From assembly GCA_030278955.1 (NCBI GenBank), contig JAOANR010000015.1:20741073-20805072 (forward strand): DNA of 64,000 nucleotides, written 5' to 3'. The notes beneath the pieces are model-generated. The model did no database searches and was not told the DNA's origin. It worked only from the letters and a program-made list of their open reading frames with translations. Position numbers and translations under genes: made by a program. How positions within the stretch are numbered: the first letter of the stretch is position 1; each line of letters opens with the position of its first letter. The DNA is from Hygrophila difformis. Its lineage: Eukaryota > Streptophyta > Magnoliopsida > Lamiales > Acanthaceae. Shown piece by piece: positions 10,425 to 20,786 of the stretch.

Positions 10425-10660
10425 GTCTACCCCCCTTAAGAATCAACTTCATCCTCGAAGTTGTGTTTCGGTTTCCTCCAGCTAAACGTTGGGATGCTTT
10501 TGGTTATGTTTTTATTTTGTGACTTATTTTGTAACTGAACTCAGAATTTAGATTTCCAAGCTGCCTACGTACCCTGTGAAGGGATCAAGTCATAACGTAG
10601 TTCAAAACAATTTGAATTTGTCTTTCTCGGGTGTTACATCCTCCCCCCTTAAGAATACAG
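10425..10660 (-). other. Post-pol region of B2 with two polypurine tracts and a hairpin
   Basis: Next to the LTR, on the - strand, is the polypurine tract CTTAAGGGGGGTAGAC (10440-10425), preceded by a near-perfect hairpin (10445-10462, arms AACTTC(G/A) and CGAAGTT). About 200 nt upstream, directly after the pol stop, is a second tract followed by TGTAACACCCGAGA (10652-10627), which mimics an LTR start. The same arrangement is found in A1 (37810-38038) and A2 (62125-62353). Confidence 0.65.
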
Positions 10661-11091
10661 TTATGTCCCCATAACTGTGGTCTGGTCATCTTGGAAGAGA
10701 GTCGGGTAACGTTGCTTCATGTCGGCTTCCAATTCCCATGTCGCCATCTCCGTTTCGTGGTTAGACCAAAGGACCTTGACCATTCTCACGGTCTTATTCC
10801 TTGTTACCCTCTCCTTCATGTCGAGTATTCGTACCGGAACTTCATCGTAACTCAAGTCATCATCAAACTCGATTTCTTCTGGTTGGAGCACATGGCTCGG
10901 ATCATGCACATACTTCTTCAATTGTGAGAAATGGAACACATCGTGGACACGAGCAAATTGTGGCGGCAATGCTAGCCGATACGCTAGATCAATTTTCCTC
11001 GTTTGCCGAAGCGTATCACACCCTTCATTGGTGATATCATCAGTATGACTTTATCGCCGACTCGAAATTCCAAGTCTTGCCGTCTAAACCC
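10661..11091 (-). pseudogene. Integrase C-terminus and chromodomain remnant (B2)
   Basis: On the - strand the sequence first shows DLEFRVGDKVILMISPMKGV and GKRGKL. An internal deletion then removes the GPYEILERVG part, and LPPQFARVHDVFHFSQLKKY and the chromodomain-like VKVLWSNHETEMATWELEAD follow, with the stop at 10661. In Tekay chromoviruses this is the C-terminal integrase module. Upstream pol is absent. The retained piece overlaps that of B1 but the breakpoints differ in detail. Confidence 0.8.
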
Positions 11092-11356
11092 GGGTCGCTA
11101 AGTAGTGTAGGGGAAAGCAAAATAAAGGAAACAAAATGATAAAAAAAAAACGTCTCCCAACCTCCGCGCGGTGGCCGCGCGGTGCGTCCCTTTTTCTGCG
11201 CCGGGACCGCGCGGCTGCGGCAGGTTGGGTAAAAAGGGGCTCCGGGGTGCGCGAGTTCACTTCCCCCTTCCCTCTCTTGCAAGCACATTCTCATTTCCTC
11301 TCAAAATTCGACCTCACTTACCCGATTCTTCTCGATTTCTGCTCCGATTTCGTCAA
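11092..11356 (+). promoter_or_regulatory. Putative promoter/leader of antisense gene, copy 2
   Basis: This lies upstream of the inferred donor at 11357. It contains the inverted repeat CGCGCGG-TGG-CCGCGCG at 11165-11181, also found in LTR promoter regions at 10150 and 17054, then pyrimidine-rich leader sequence (11270-11350). No clear TATA box was seen. Promoter function is inferred from position and from conservation with B1. Confidence 0.35.
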
Positions 11357-11985
11357 GTAAGGTATGTATCTACTAAAGTCACTTACTAATTTCAGTTTGT
11401 GTGCCATGATTTGGTCGATTTTGTGGCATATCTTAGATTTTAGGGTTTAGGAAGAAATTTGGGGATTTGTTAGTTTTAGGCTCGGTTTGTGCAATTTAGC
11501 AAGCATATGCAGTGATTGATATTACCCTTGTTGCCTTGCTTGTGTTCATGCCACAGTGTGTTTGTGTTTTTGGCAATCTCTTGTTGGATTTGAATCTTTA
11601 GGAAGAATATGAAATTTTCGATTTCTGGTTGGTATTGGGGTGTGATCATTAGTTCATTTTTGTTGTTTGGTGCCGTAAGGTAATGATGAGTTGTTGTTTG
11701 AGCAATCGTTTCGATTTGTGGGCAACTTCCATGTGTTTGTTAGTAATTTAGGATTTGGTTTATTGCGCACATAACGTGTTTGACGAAACGTCACAAAGGA
11801 TTTTGGAATTTGTTTAACTATATCCTTTGTTTTGGTTGCCTTCCGGTTTGTATTGACGTACGATTAGATCTGATGCCCTTATGGATTTTTCACGTTGGAA
11901 GTCTATATCGATGTCCCCGTGTATTTCCGCTTTGATAATTATTGTGTGGAAATTAGTCTTATAATTGGTATTGGATATTTTGCAG
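11357..11985 (+). other. Probable 5' UTR intron of antisense gene, copy 2
   Basis: The donor GTAAGG is at 11357 and the acceptor TTTGCAG ends at 11985, giving 629 nt (627 nt in B1). The interior is T-rich, as plant introns are, and has no open frame. The acceptor is followed after 37 nt by the conserved ATG at 12023. Confidence 0.5.
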
Positions 11986-12022
11986 GATGTTGCTCTTTTT
12001 GTGGGTTGCTTTGGCGTCTCTC

Positions 12023-13311
12023 ATGTGTCCTCCGGGGGCCAAGAGACGAGGCACGCGGCGTGGCCAGGCTAGCTCTAGCGCTGCTATTCCGGTGATGCCG
12101 GATTTTGATGAGAGCGAGTCTGAGAAGGACGAGAGCAGCGGGGCCCGAGACTCAGGGGTCTCCCCGACGAGGTGCGTCCTCACCGGCATTATAGGTTTCG
12201 TTTTAGGACGATGGCCGCCCAGGACTTCTATTTCGACGAGCTTCGTCGAAACAAGGCTTATGTTCTCGAGAGAGGCATGTTTCCTGATCATTTGGGCGAT
12301 GATAGGGTCAGTGCGGTCTTGGAGCACCTTCAGTGGACTGGACTCGCACGTCACCCCGAGGGCGTTGCCTCCGGTTATCTAGCTATGGAGGTTATCGCCA
12401 ACATTTGCGGTCTTGGGGAGGGTGACGACTTATCTCGAGTATGGGTTCGTGGTCGCTATCTAGACTTCAGTGCTTGGTTGATCAATATCTATTTCAGTCT
12501 GCCTGATGATGGCGCATACTGTCCACAGCCTGAGGGCCGTGTTATTGCTCCTGCGTGGGGTGTCTTATACGCTGTGGTGGCTCCTCAGCTCGAGCACGAT
12601 TATGAGCTGCGGTTGACGACGATGGACACCCCTTGGCGAGAGCTCACCCAGATATGGTTAGGGCGCGTCCGGCCGATTACCCGGAGCCATATCGTCCTAG
12701 ATCATGTCTATGAGACCATTTGCTTTATCGCCCGAGGCGGTAGGGTGAATGTGGGAGCTTGTATTGAGGACAATTTGAGGGGTATGCAGAGAGGACGAGG
12801 GAGTAGGGTGATTACCCATGTTCACCTCATTTGTGGCTTGTGCGCAGCGTAGGGGATTCGCACGACACCGGAGACAGATCCGTACGAATTAGCTGCGGGT
12901 GGTTATTACCGTATCTCGACTTACACTATTCGGCGTAACGCCTTACGTCGTGGATTTCCTCGGGCTGTACTTCGCCCGCAGCCTGATGATGGCGGCTTGA
13001 TTCTAGTTGTTTCTCCGGAGCAGCCACCCCCACCTCCAGTAGTTCCACCTCCTGTAGTGGCGCTGCAGGGCCAGGAGATGGCTCAGATGCTGCAGATGAT
13101 GCAGGAGATGCGGGTCGGTATGTATGCCGGGTTTGCAGCTGGGCAGGCTCGTTACGACGCCTTGGATGCTAGGATGGACCTCTACTAGGCCCGTGTGGAT
13201 ACGATTACTACGAGACAGCTGGAGCAGTAGGCTACTATGACTGACATGTATACCTAGATGCGGCAGATGGATGACTACATACGTCGGCAGTTCCCGCCTC
13301 CCGATCAGTGA
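12023..13311 (+). pseudogene. Antisense ORF, putative plant transposon protein-like, copy 2 (B2)
   Basis: Homologous along its full length to 3623-2335. It begins MCPPGAKRR, continues with FDESESEKDE, and is frameshifted by loss of one G near 12131. The main frame is then open from about 12172 and includes FRFRTMAAQDFYFDELRRN, GLARHPEGVASGYLAMEVIA and WVRGRYLDFSAWLINIYFSL. In-frame TAG codons occur at 12850, 13186, 13228 and 13255; the first three replace CAG codons of copy 1. The natural stop is TGA at 13309. The frameshift differs from that of copy 1, so the common ancestor had an intact ORF. The fold resembles plant transposon-associated ORF1-type proteins; no catalytic motif is visible. 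Confidence 0.7.
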
Positions 13312-13968
13312 TCTTTTGTATTCGCATTTCCATTTAGGTTTCATAGAAGAGGTATTCTGTTCACTTGTCTCCTCAAGACAATGATTCTACTGACTGTGAT
13401 TAGTAGTTCATGTTTCCGTTGTATTTTACCTAGTTATTTGTTTGACTTCCGTTGGTTGTTTGTCGTTGTTTAGAACTGCGGTTGAAGTGTTCTGCCCAAG
13501 TTTATGATTTTGCAGTAGAGGTACTCTGGTTTGACTGCTACTTCCGTATTATGGTTATATATGTTGGTTGCCCATCAATGCTTGTGAAATGATTTACTAA
13601 ATAAAGGATGGTATTAACCAGTTACCAGTCCTCCGGAACCTGTTAGTAGAGGTTGTTTGGAGTTTAGTGTATTATTCATTGTCGTTGGGGTACCCTTGTT
13701 TGATTGTTATAATATATATACATATATGTGTTGTTTATTATTATTACCTTGTTCCTTTGTTTGATTGGGTTTCATCAAGGTAATTAAGGAATTAATAAAA
13801 TGTAAGGAATAATTTAAATATTCTCGCATATAAGATAAACGCTTGTAATTTTATTCCTTCAGAGAAAAACTTTTATTGGTTACAAGCATTCGAAATGGAA
13901 ATAGGAGTGCTGCTAATAGTATGGAAAGGGAAATATACTACTAATAGTGCATAACTAGGTCACTAAAC
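13312..13968. other. Non-coding spacer of B2
   Basis: A/T-rich sequence lies between the 3' end of the antisense gene and the stop of the leader ORF. It is the counterpart of 1459-2334. No ORF or RNA gene is recognised. The two convergent genes (antisense ORF on +, leader ORF on -) end on either side of it. Confidence 0.4.
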
Positions 13969-14367
13969 CTAGATTGAATAGGTTGGCGCGTCCTCGATGG
14001 GATCCTCCTCATCGCTCGATACATCAATGGGCATGGCGACATTGGGGGCAGGCCCCGGGTTCTGAAGGACCCCTCCATCCATGTCTTGGGCTAGGTTAGT
14101 CAATTCCCAGCCCAGAGTCTCTACTTGCTCCTCCAAGTCATCACCCTTGTCTTGGAGCTGGGCCACTTGGGCTTGAAGCTGCGTGACTTGATCCTGCAGC
14201 TGGGTTATGTGGTGATGGTCTGTCTCCCTAAGATGACCCAGATGGGCCAGGTTACCCTCCAACTGTCCTACCCGCGTCTTGAAATAATTGATATGCTGTT
14301 GGGACTCGAGGTACGCATTCATCAGTTTTACCATCAGGTTGATCATGTTTGTGTTTGGCTCGACCAT
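13969..14367 (-). CDS. Leader coiled-coil ORF, intact copy (B2), 132 aa
   Basis: This is an open reading frame of 132 codons placed about 320 nt after the primer site in the sense direction of B2. The N-terminal third is amphipathic with regularly spaced Met/Leu/Val (MINLMVKLMNAYLESQQ). The middle is a Gln/Leu heptad region (QDQVTQLQAQVAQLQDKGDD), strongly predicted by eye as a coiled coil. The C-terminal 30 residues are Pro-rich then acidic (DVSSDEEDPIEDAP). There is no zinc knuckle or other gag signature. It is related to 1061-1458 and to the shorter ORF at 32484-32819 of the autonomous Tekay copy. The function is unknown. A dimerising accessory protein, or an N-terminal piece of an ancestral gag polyprotein, are both possible. 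Confidence 0.65.
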   Translation of the reverse strand: MVEPNTNMINLMVKLMNAYLESQQHINYFKTRVGQLEGNLAHLGHLRETDHHHITQLQDQVTQLQAQVAQLQDKGDDLEEQVETLGWELTNLAQDMDGGVLQNPGPAPNVAMPIDVSSDEEDPIEDAPTYSI

Positions 14368-14598
14368 CTAATGTCAATAAGGTAGGTTAGAGTTAGAATG
14401 TGTTCCAGGCAAGATTAGATATATATGAATTCAAATCTACATGCAATATGCAAGTGCAAGTTCCCTCCACAATTAAAAATTTAATCTATCCATGTGTTTT
14501 TTTAAAAAAAATTTACTAGGGCCTCTATAGCGGACCAAAAATTTTAATATTTCTTTGGCTAAAATATTTGGCTATGTAAAAATAAATTTTTGGGCTAG

Positions 14599-14619
14599 AG
14601 TAATAATAATAATAATAAT

Positions 14620-14650
<31 letters not shown>

Positions 14651-14658
14651 TAATAATA
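14599..14658. repeat. AAT microsatellite
   Basis: A run of AAT/TAATAA units, interrupted twice by TTAATAA, lies between the leader ORF and the primer site of B2. Confidence 0.8.
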
Positions 14659-14690
14659 GTAATTAATCATAGCTTTAAAATATATTCCGG

Positions 14691-14702
14691 GCTCTGATAC
14701 CA
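14691..14702 (-). other. Primer binding site of B2
   Basis: On the - strand the sequence reads TGGTATCAGAGC, 3 nt after the LTR end at 14706. It is complementary to the initiator methionine tRNA 3' end and shows that 14706-17328 is the 5' LTR. Confidence 0.85.
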
Positions 14703-14705
14703 ACT

Positions 14706-17328
14706 TGTAACACCCCGGATTTGATAACCCAGGCCGGAGTGTCACCGCCACACCTCCCTAGCAAGACACGGCTTATCCGAACTTACAGAGATGCAAGGCT
14801 TATGGGTACTTAAAGTTTTCAAAACATTTCAATATTGTGTTCGGAAAATAAAAATGCTCAGTTTCAAAATACGGGATAGTAATCATCCATGCACGAAATA
14901 GAGTAAATGCAGCAGAAAAGTAATCAATGCCAACATGGCCAAAACTCGGGTTTAACAAGCCCGATTTAAAACAGTACTGAAGTGCAAGAAATAAAAGTGT
15001 TCATGAAATAGTTTCCCCCAAATGCATGAGCATGCATCACTCGACATACTCTGTAAAAGAAAAATAACAACGGGTTTATCAGTATAAAAATATACCGAGT
15101 AAGTTAATTCCTAACTAAACAATTTAAGGGGTTACATGTGTTTAATTAAAAGTTAGACTTTTTATGCATATTAAAAATAATTTAAAATTTATAGATTACT
15201 TGCAGCAGAAAGACATGATTATTATATAAGACTAGCATACGAAATTTTATAGCATAACTTAAAAGTATAATTTAAAAGCATAATTTAAAAAAAGCATGAT
15301 AAATAAATACAATTTAATTAAATACACACGCACGAGTCTTTTAATATTATCCCGATGACTAAGAAGAGGACATCATACCGGGGAGATCACTAATGACGCA
15401 ATCTCAAAACATAAGACCACTAACGAGGCAGTCTAAATAAATGGGAGACCACTAACGAGGCAGTCTCAATGATCGTAGGACCACTAACGAGGCGATCCAA
15501 ATAAATACACAGCGCGCGAGATCACTAACGAGGCAATCTCAGATAGTAGGGAGACCACTAACGAGGCGGTCTCAAAATAATAATAGCATGAGGATCGGCT
15601 CAGCCTAGTGAACGGGATTTTTCGAAAGTTCATGTTTCATTGTTTGCAAGATATTCGATATCGCGATTCATAGTTCAAGTTTTCTTAAGTTCGAAAAATT
15701 CCAAATGTCACAGGTTACGCCTTTTTAAATTAAAATTTCACCTTCTAACCAAAAATTCTGAAATTAATACAGTAGTTCAAGAACACCTTTACGAACAACT
15801 TTCATGTTTTGAGTTTCTCCAAATAAGGTTTCGAAATGAGTCAAAATTCGAGTTCTTTACAAGGAAGGATTTCTGCCCGAAAATCGATTTCGACACAGTT
15901 TGCACCAAGGCCGATTAAAAATTCATACTAAAACCAATTTATCCGAAGTTTTTACAAGTTGTAGAAAACATCTAAATGAACAACTTTCATGTTTTAAGTT
16001 TTTGGAAATAATGAGATTTAGATGTTCAAAAATCATCATCAATACACTGTTCACGCTCGGATTCAAAAATTTGTGTTACGCATGTTCTGTATTTGTCCGA
16101 TTTGACATATCAAATGAACTCCAAAATTCATGAAATTTTATATGCATAATCTAGACAAAATTTTCTACAACTTTTGTTTAGAAATGTAAGTTTAATTCAG
16201 TCTATAAACGGGTGAAAAATATACATCAAGTCGAGTCATTAAAACTGTCAGGATTTTGAACGTTCGGTTTTTACACAGAAACTTTACGTCGCGATTTGGG
16301 GTATCAAACCTTTATGTCAATGGCTGAAATTTTGATACGGGTAGAGTAGAGTCTTATGAACAAAATCTATGTTGAAAATTTTTTGGTTTGAATTCCCGAA
16401 TATAGAGTTTTGGTCGAGTTACTGAAATTGGTCGAAAATAGGGTTTTTGAAAACCGATTTTAGTTACGTGTCTAGATATTTTAATTCAAATGACAATAAA
16501 CCACAACAATTGAAGAGTAAGGTCTTAACATACTTAGTTAGAGAATAGGGTTGCTGTAAGGGCTTTCCGGATGTCCTAAGGTCGCGACGAACGGCCAACT
16601 TCTCCGATCGCTTTTTGTTCGTCCCGCGATGTGAAATCGTAGCAAGAAAAAGAGGATTAGATTTTGAGTTCTTGAGATTTATAGACGAACTAAACACTAT
16701 AACACAACTTACGAAGGTCCTAGAAGGCAGAGGCTTCGTCCGATCGTCCCGTGTTCGCCGGAATACTCGCCGGAAAGTGAAGTCGAAGGGAATTTGGCTT
16801 GGAGAGGAAGATTGAGAGAGTCTAGGGTTTGTTTTCTGAAAGTAATGGGTATGAGACACCCCAAATCCGACCTTAACCCTTCCCTCAAGGCTGTGATCGG
16901 CTTGCCACCGATAGAGGTCGGATATTTGGCAAGAAAATAGCCATGGAAGGAAAGTTTACACCTTCTGCACCTCTGGCGCGGAGGTGACGCGCACGTATGC
17001 TTTTGTCTGCGCGGAATGCTCGCTATCAATCCTCGGACGCGTCTCCCTCACCCCGCGCGGTGGCCGCGCGTGGGCGTGCGGAGGGCGCGCGGCGTCCGAA
17101 CCGGCCGGCTCGGGCGGTCCGCGTGGTCCGTCGGGTCTTTTCTTCTTTTCTCTATCGGGTTTATATCCTCTACGTTTTCGGTTCGACTCTTCGAGTCATT
17201 TTCGGTTCGAAATTTCTATCTTGAATTTATTACGAACTCGGGTTAGTGCTCGTAACATTCCCGTGCAATAATTTATTTAATTAAATTATTTCCAATTCCT
17301 CTTAACGATTTTTTTCCCGGGTATTACA
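14706..17328 (-). repeat. 5' LTR of B2 (complete, 2623 bp)
   Basis: This is the most complete B LTR. On the + strand it reads TGTAACACCC at its left and GGGTATTACA at its right, the imperfect terminal inverted repeat TGTAAYACCC. It contains the GC-rich inverted repeat at 17054-17070, repeated ACATGAAAGT-type modules (15790-16200) and the hairpin array (15383-15573). Flanking base pairs on the right are GCTGG. Confidence 0.85.
15383..15573 (-). repeat. Six-unit hairpin array, B2 5' LTR copy
   Basis: Six units correspond to those at 8490-8680 and 6945-7132. Arms are GAGAT/ATCTC, AGAC/GTCT, GAGAC/GTCTC, GGA/TCC, GAGAT/ATCTC and GAGAC/GTCTC. The centre CACTAACGAGGC is nearly constant. Confidence 0.7.
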
Positions 17329-18445
17329 GCTGGTGATTGATGAATTAAGGTTTTTTTCATTGGCTTATCCATGTTTCGAAGGCTTTGATGATGAATTGGA
17401 ATTTTTGGTATGTAACAATGATTGATTAATTATAGGAATTAATCTGGAAAGTGTATAATATGTTGATATTAATATTGAGCTATAAAATGGGTAATTCTTC
17501 TTTAATAATTCAACCAGCACCATTAATACATATTATTATCACATTCAGCTCCTGCTGCACATTTGATTTGCAGCAGGCTAACCGAACAGATGATTTATTG
17601 CTCTCTCACATCACTTAAGCCATCTGCTAGAGTGATTATTGTTAAAATGTAAGGTGTAAAGGTTTGCAGATGTTGTTGTCTTAATCTTCCTGTGTAGATG
17701 TAAAGTATTGTCTAACATTAGTCAGAATGATGCAAGGACTACAAGAACTGAAAAGATTCAACAGTTATGATGGAAGTTACACTGTGACAGTTATTGTTGT
17801 TGATTAAACTGCATGGAGGAGCTATTTTGCAGATAATTATGAATTTTCTCTCCTCTATATAAATGTGTTAGTCCTAGATGAGATTAATAAATTTGCTAGA
17901 TTTAGATATTGAGTTGTAATTTAACTTTTTGTATTCTTTAGAATCGGTTTTCTCTCATATAGCTCATAGATATTAGTCTTTGAGAGTTTGAGAAGAGTCT
18001 TTGATGAATTGTTCTACAAATGAAAGTTTCCTAAAGATCATCAAAATCTTTGTGCGCTACATTGCTTCGATAGGATTGCCTATTGAAGATTACGTTCCTA
18101 CACATTACGTTGTGAAGGTTTGATTTGCGAAGAAACCTTAGAATCTGAAGGATTGGAGTCCAGATCGTCTGCTACATTCAAGTTCAAGTCATGTGAAGAT
18201 CGTCTGTCAAGATTGCATCAAATTGGATCTGTATTCTAGCGACTGCAGTTGAGGGGGAGTTTCGACTACAGTTGATCGGCTAGAAGAGGTTCCAGTGTGA
18301 TAGAGTTTGGTGTTAAGTCTTTGGATAGATCGAGTCTTGTCTTGATTGAGTCTTTTACATAGTGAGAGTCCCTGGATTGGTATCCCCAGACATAGGTCGG
18401 AACGACCGAGCTGGGTCATCAAACTACTCGTGTCATTTACATTCT
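17329..18445 (+). repeat. Possible copia-type LTR remnant
   Basis: There is no ORF. From about 17640 (TGTTAAAATG) the sequence has features seen in plant copia LTRs: a TATA-like CTATATAAAT near 17857 and a late segment with GGTATCCCCAGACATAGGT before 18400. No second LTR, primer site or target duplication was found, so a decayed solo LTR is only the best guess. The first 300 bp (17329-17640) show nothing recognisable. Confidence 0.3.
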
Positions 18446-18453
18446 GTTGCACA

Positions 18454-19363
18454 CAAAGGCGGACCCAGGATTTTGCTCTTGGGGGGTCCTACTTATATGA
18501 CAGGCTAATATAGGTCATGCAATTTGTGTTCTTGTACGGTGTTTCCAATTTTTTGGGGTCCTATTTTTAAAAATTATTTGATTTTAATTTGTTTGAGCAT
18601 TCTTTTTCATATTTTCTATATTTTCTTTTGATATTCCTTTCGTTGTAGTGGCGTAGGGCAACGTCGCTCTTCTATATGAAGAATTTTAATTTTAATTTTT
18701 TTTTTTTGTTTTTTTAACATTTGTAAAACACTAGGTAGGTGTTGATTAAATAAAATTTAATTTTTTGTGTTTTAATTTTTTATCATAGTGTTATAAATGA
18801 ATTGATAATGATAATTATAATTATTTTTAGAATAAGATAAGGTTACTCATCTTTATAGAAAAGATGGGTCACCTAAAATGATTAGACAACCATTAATTTT
18901 TAAAACTGGGGAAATGAATTTTAAAATTAAGCATTTACACAAGATAGAAAAATTTTGAAAAGAATTATGGACTTAAATATTTAAATCATAGAAGAAAATA
19001 CAATTAAATTTATGAATATATAAATTTAATACTCCCTCTGTTTTTGAATAATAGAAACATTTGTGTGTATTACGCAATCCAATGCATATTTTTAACGCTT
19101 AATATCTCAAACTGTATAAAAGTAAAAATTATAAAAACTTGATATTCTAAAACTACGCGGTAAGATGAATCCAACAGGATCTCACTTGACTATGTTTTAT
19201 CATATACAACTAGGTTAAAAAATTGAATCAAAGTTACTCAATGAATAGTAAGTATTATTCATTTGTTCCAATTTTAAGGAAACATAGAAAGTACTAAGGT
19301 AATAAAAAATAAAAATTTTGGTGGGGCCTAGGCCCCACCAGGCCCCTAGTGGGTAGGCCTCCG
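18454..19363. mobile_element. Non-autonomous hAT-type element with 8-bp TSD
   Basis: The 910-bp unit is flanked by identical 8-bp sequences GTTGCACA (18446-18453 and 19364-19371). Its ends are imperfect inverted repeats: CAAAGGCGGACCC on the left and, read inverted, CGGAGGCCTACCC on the right. An 8-bp duplication with short TIRs is diagnostic for hAT elements. No transposase is present. A Stowaway MITE (19032-19291) lies inside it. Confidence 0.7.
19032..19291. mobile_element. Stowaway-like MITE 1
   Basis: 260 bp between TA dinucleotides. The left end is CTCCCTCTGTTTTTGAATAA; the inverted right end is CTTTCTATGTTTCC. Read inverted, the interior carries a core with AGTCAAGTGAGATC shared with the MITEs at 20132 and 54159. 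Stowaway elements are mobilised by mariner transposases in trans. Confidence 0.65.
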
Positions 19364-19371
19364 GTTGCACA

Positions 19372-20131
19372 ACTCACACACGCATGTAGTTTAGACAACG
19401 CTCAAACGACCAAACTGAAAGTTCAAGATTCGTAAATCGGTACCTACAACAGAGAATGCACATCAAATGAGCAAATGCTTTCTCATGTGCAAACCGTATT
19501 TAGTATTTAGTGGCTGACTCTGCTTAGGTTTTAGATTTAACATATACTCGTTTAATAAGGTCAAAACATAGATAACAACTTGAATCCTGCTTGGAATGAA
19601 AAAAACTAAGAGAACAATAAAGTTTGAAATCAAGGCACCAAAAGCTAATGAAGCGGTTATTTGGCGAATAACGACAACATGTTATGTTACTTATTACTTA
19701 TGATTTATCTTCTATTTATCTTTTTCGAGGGAATGCTTCTATTTATTTTGTTCATTAACTTATCAAATTAATTTTATTATTAAAAAAAAGAAAACATTGC
19801 CCAATGCGAAATGTGTGGACAGAATTATTAATTATTAATAATAAGATAAAAGATAATAAAATTTTGAGCCCCATCAATTGTTTAGTTGTCGAATTCCCAC
19901 CGCTCGCGCGCTCGGCGCATATGGTCGGTTTGCGGTATGGTTTGGTTAATTTTTTTATTCAAATTAAACATAAACCGCAAGTTTTGTAAAAAAAAACCTT
20001 AAATTTTAAATCATAAATCAACCGTTCTGTTCTAGACCATACTCTGAACAGAGCCCTACATGGCCACATCATGTGGAAATAAATATTCAAATAATTGTGT
20101 AAATTTACTGTAGTCAATTCCATGTATAGTA
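19372..20131. other. P450 upstream region, no gene seen
   Basis: A/T-rich sequence with no supported ORF. It includes imperfect inverted repeat sequence around 19925-20040 (ACCGCAAG against GCGGTATGG) that may be a decayed MITE, but no ends could be set. Confidence 0.3.
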
Positions 20132-20389
20132 CTTCCTCCTTTTTTTTGTTAGGTACAGTTTGACAAATGCTACTGTTCATTTATATACTTTGACTTAAAG
20201 TTTTATCGTGGTTATATAAGTTAAAATTTAGCCAAGTGAGATCTTGTTAGATTCGTCTTGTCTTGTAGTTTTAAAATATCAAACTTTTATAATTTTTACT
20301 TATACCGATTTTGAGTTATTAATGGTTAAAATTTATATTGGACTGCGTGGTGAATGAGTCCGCAGCAATCTTAAAAAAAACAGAGGCAT
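20132..20389. mobile_element. Stowaway-like MITE 2
   Basis: 258 bp between TA dinucleotides. The ends are CTTCCTCCTTTTTTTTG on the left and, inverted, ATGCCTCTGTTTTTTTTAAG on the right. The interior core AGCCAAGTGAGATCTTGTTA is shared with the other two copies. It lies about 400 bp upstream of the P450 start. Confidence 0.6.
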
Positions 20390-20786
20390 TATATTAAATT
20401 TGGGTCCCATTGTTTATTTGTCCAGTTGCCTCCGCGCCGCACCTGGCCACATCATGCCTAATGCCCATTTTTATAGCCAGATTTTGAATTTATTTGTTCA
20501 TATGCATAATGCCTATTTTTAGAAATATTGTAATTGAATATGACAATTTTTTATTATTCAAGAGGCTCGTGTATATGTTGTAATAGAAGGTATGGCGCAC
20601 GAGAGTCATCGGTAATAATCTGTAATTATTATATTCAATCCTTTATAAACTCACTAAACAGTAATGAATAATGATAGTATATGCAAAAGAATTACAGTAA
20701 ATTACAGATATCTATATATACATAATATTTTATCTCTACAGAACAAAGAGTGCAGAAAGAAGTAAGTAAAAGAAAAAAGAAGAAAA
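20390..20786 (+). promoter_or_regulatory. P450 proximal promoter and 5' UTR
   Basis: A TATATATA box lies at 20713-20720, about 67 bp before the ATG at 20787. This is a plausible distance for a short purine-rich 5' UTR (20745-20786). No other element is recognised with confidence. Confidence 0.45.

Larger units (their letters stand above)
7826..17328 (-). mobile_element. Non-autonomous Ty3/gypsy chromovirus-related LTR element, copy B2
   Basis: Read on the - strand the order is 5' LTR (17328-14706), primer site (14702-14691), leader coiled-coil ORF, antisense gene (on +), integrase/chromodomain tail, polypurine tracts and 3' LTR (10424-7826). The 3' LTR lacks its last 17 bp, exactly where B1 ends. 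B1 therefore probably inserted into this LTR, and the missing bases should lie beyond B1 outside the window. The internal region has the same composition as B1. The right flank is GCTGG at 17329; the matching TSD copy would also be outside the window. Confidence 0.85.

Noticed and set aside
17640..18445. Intact copia solo LTR
   Set aside because: TATA-like and late motifs are suggestive, but neither TG/CA ends with a target duplication nor a primer site was found, so it is reported only as a low-confidence remnant.
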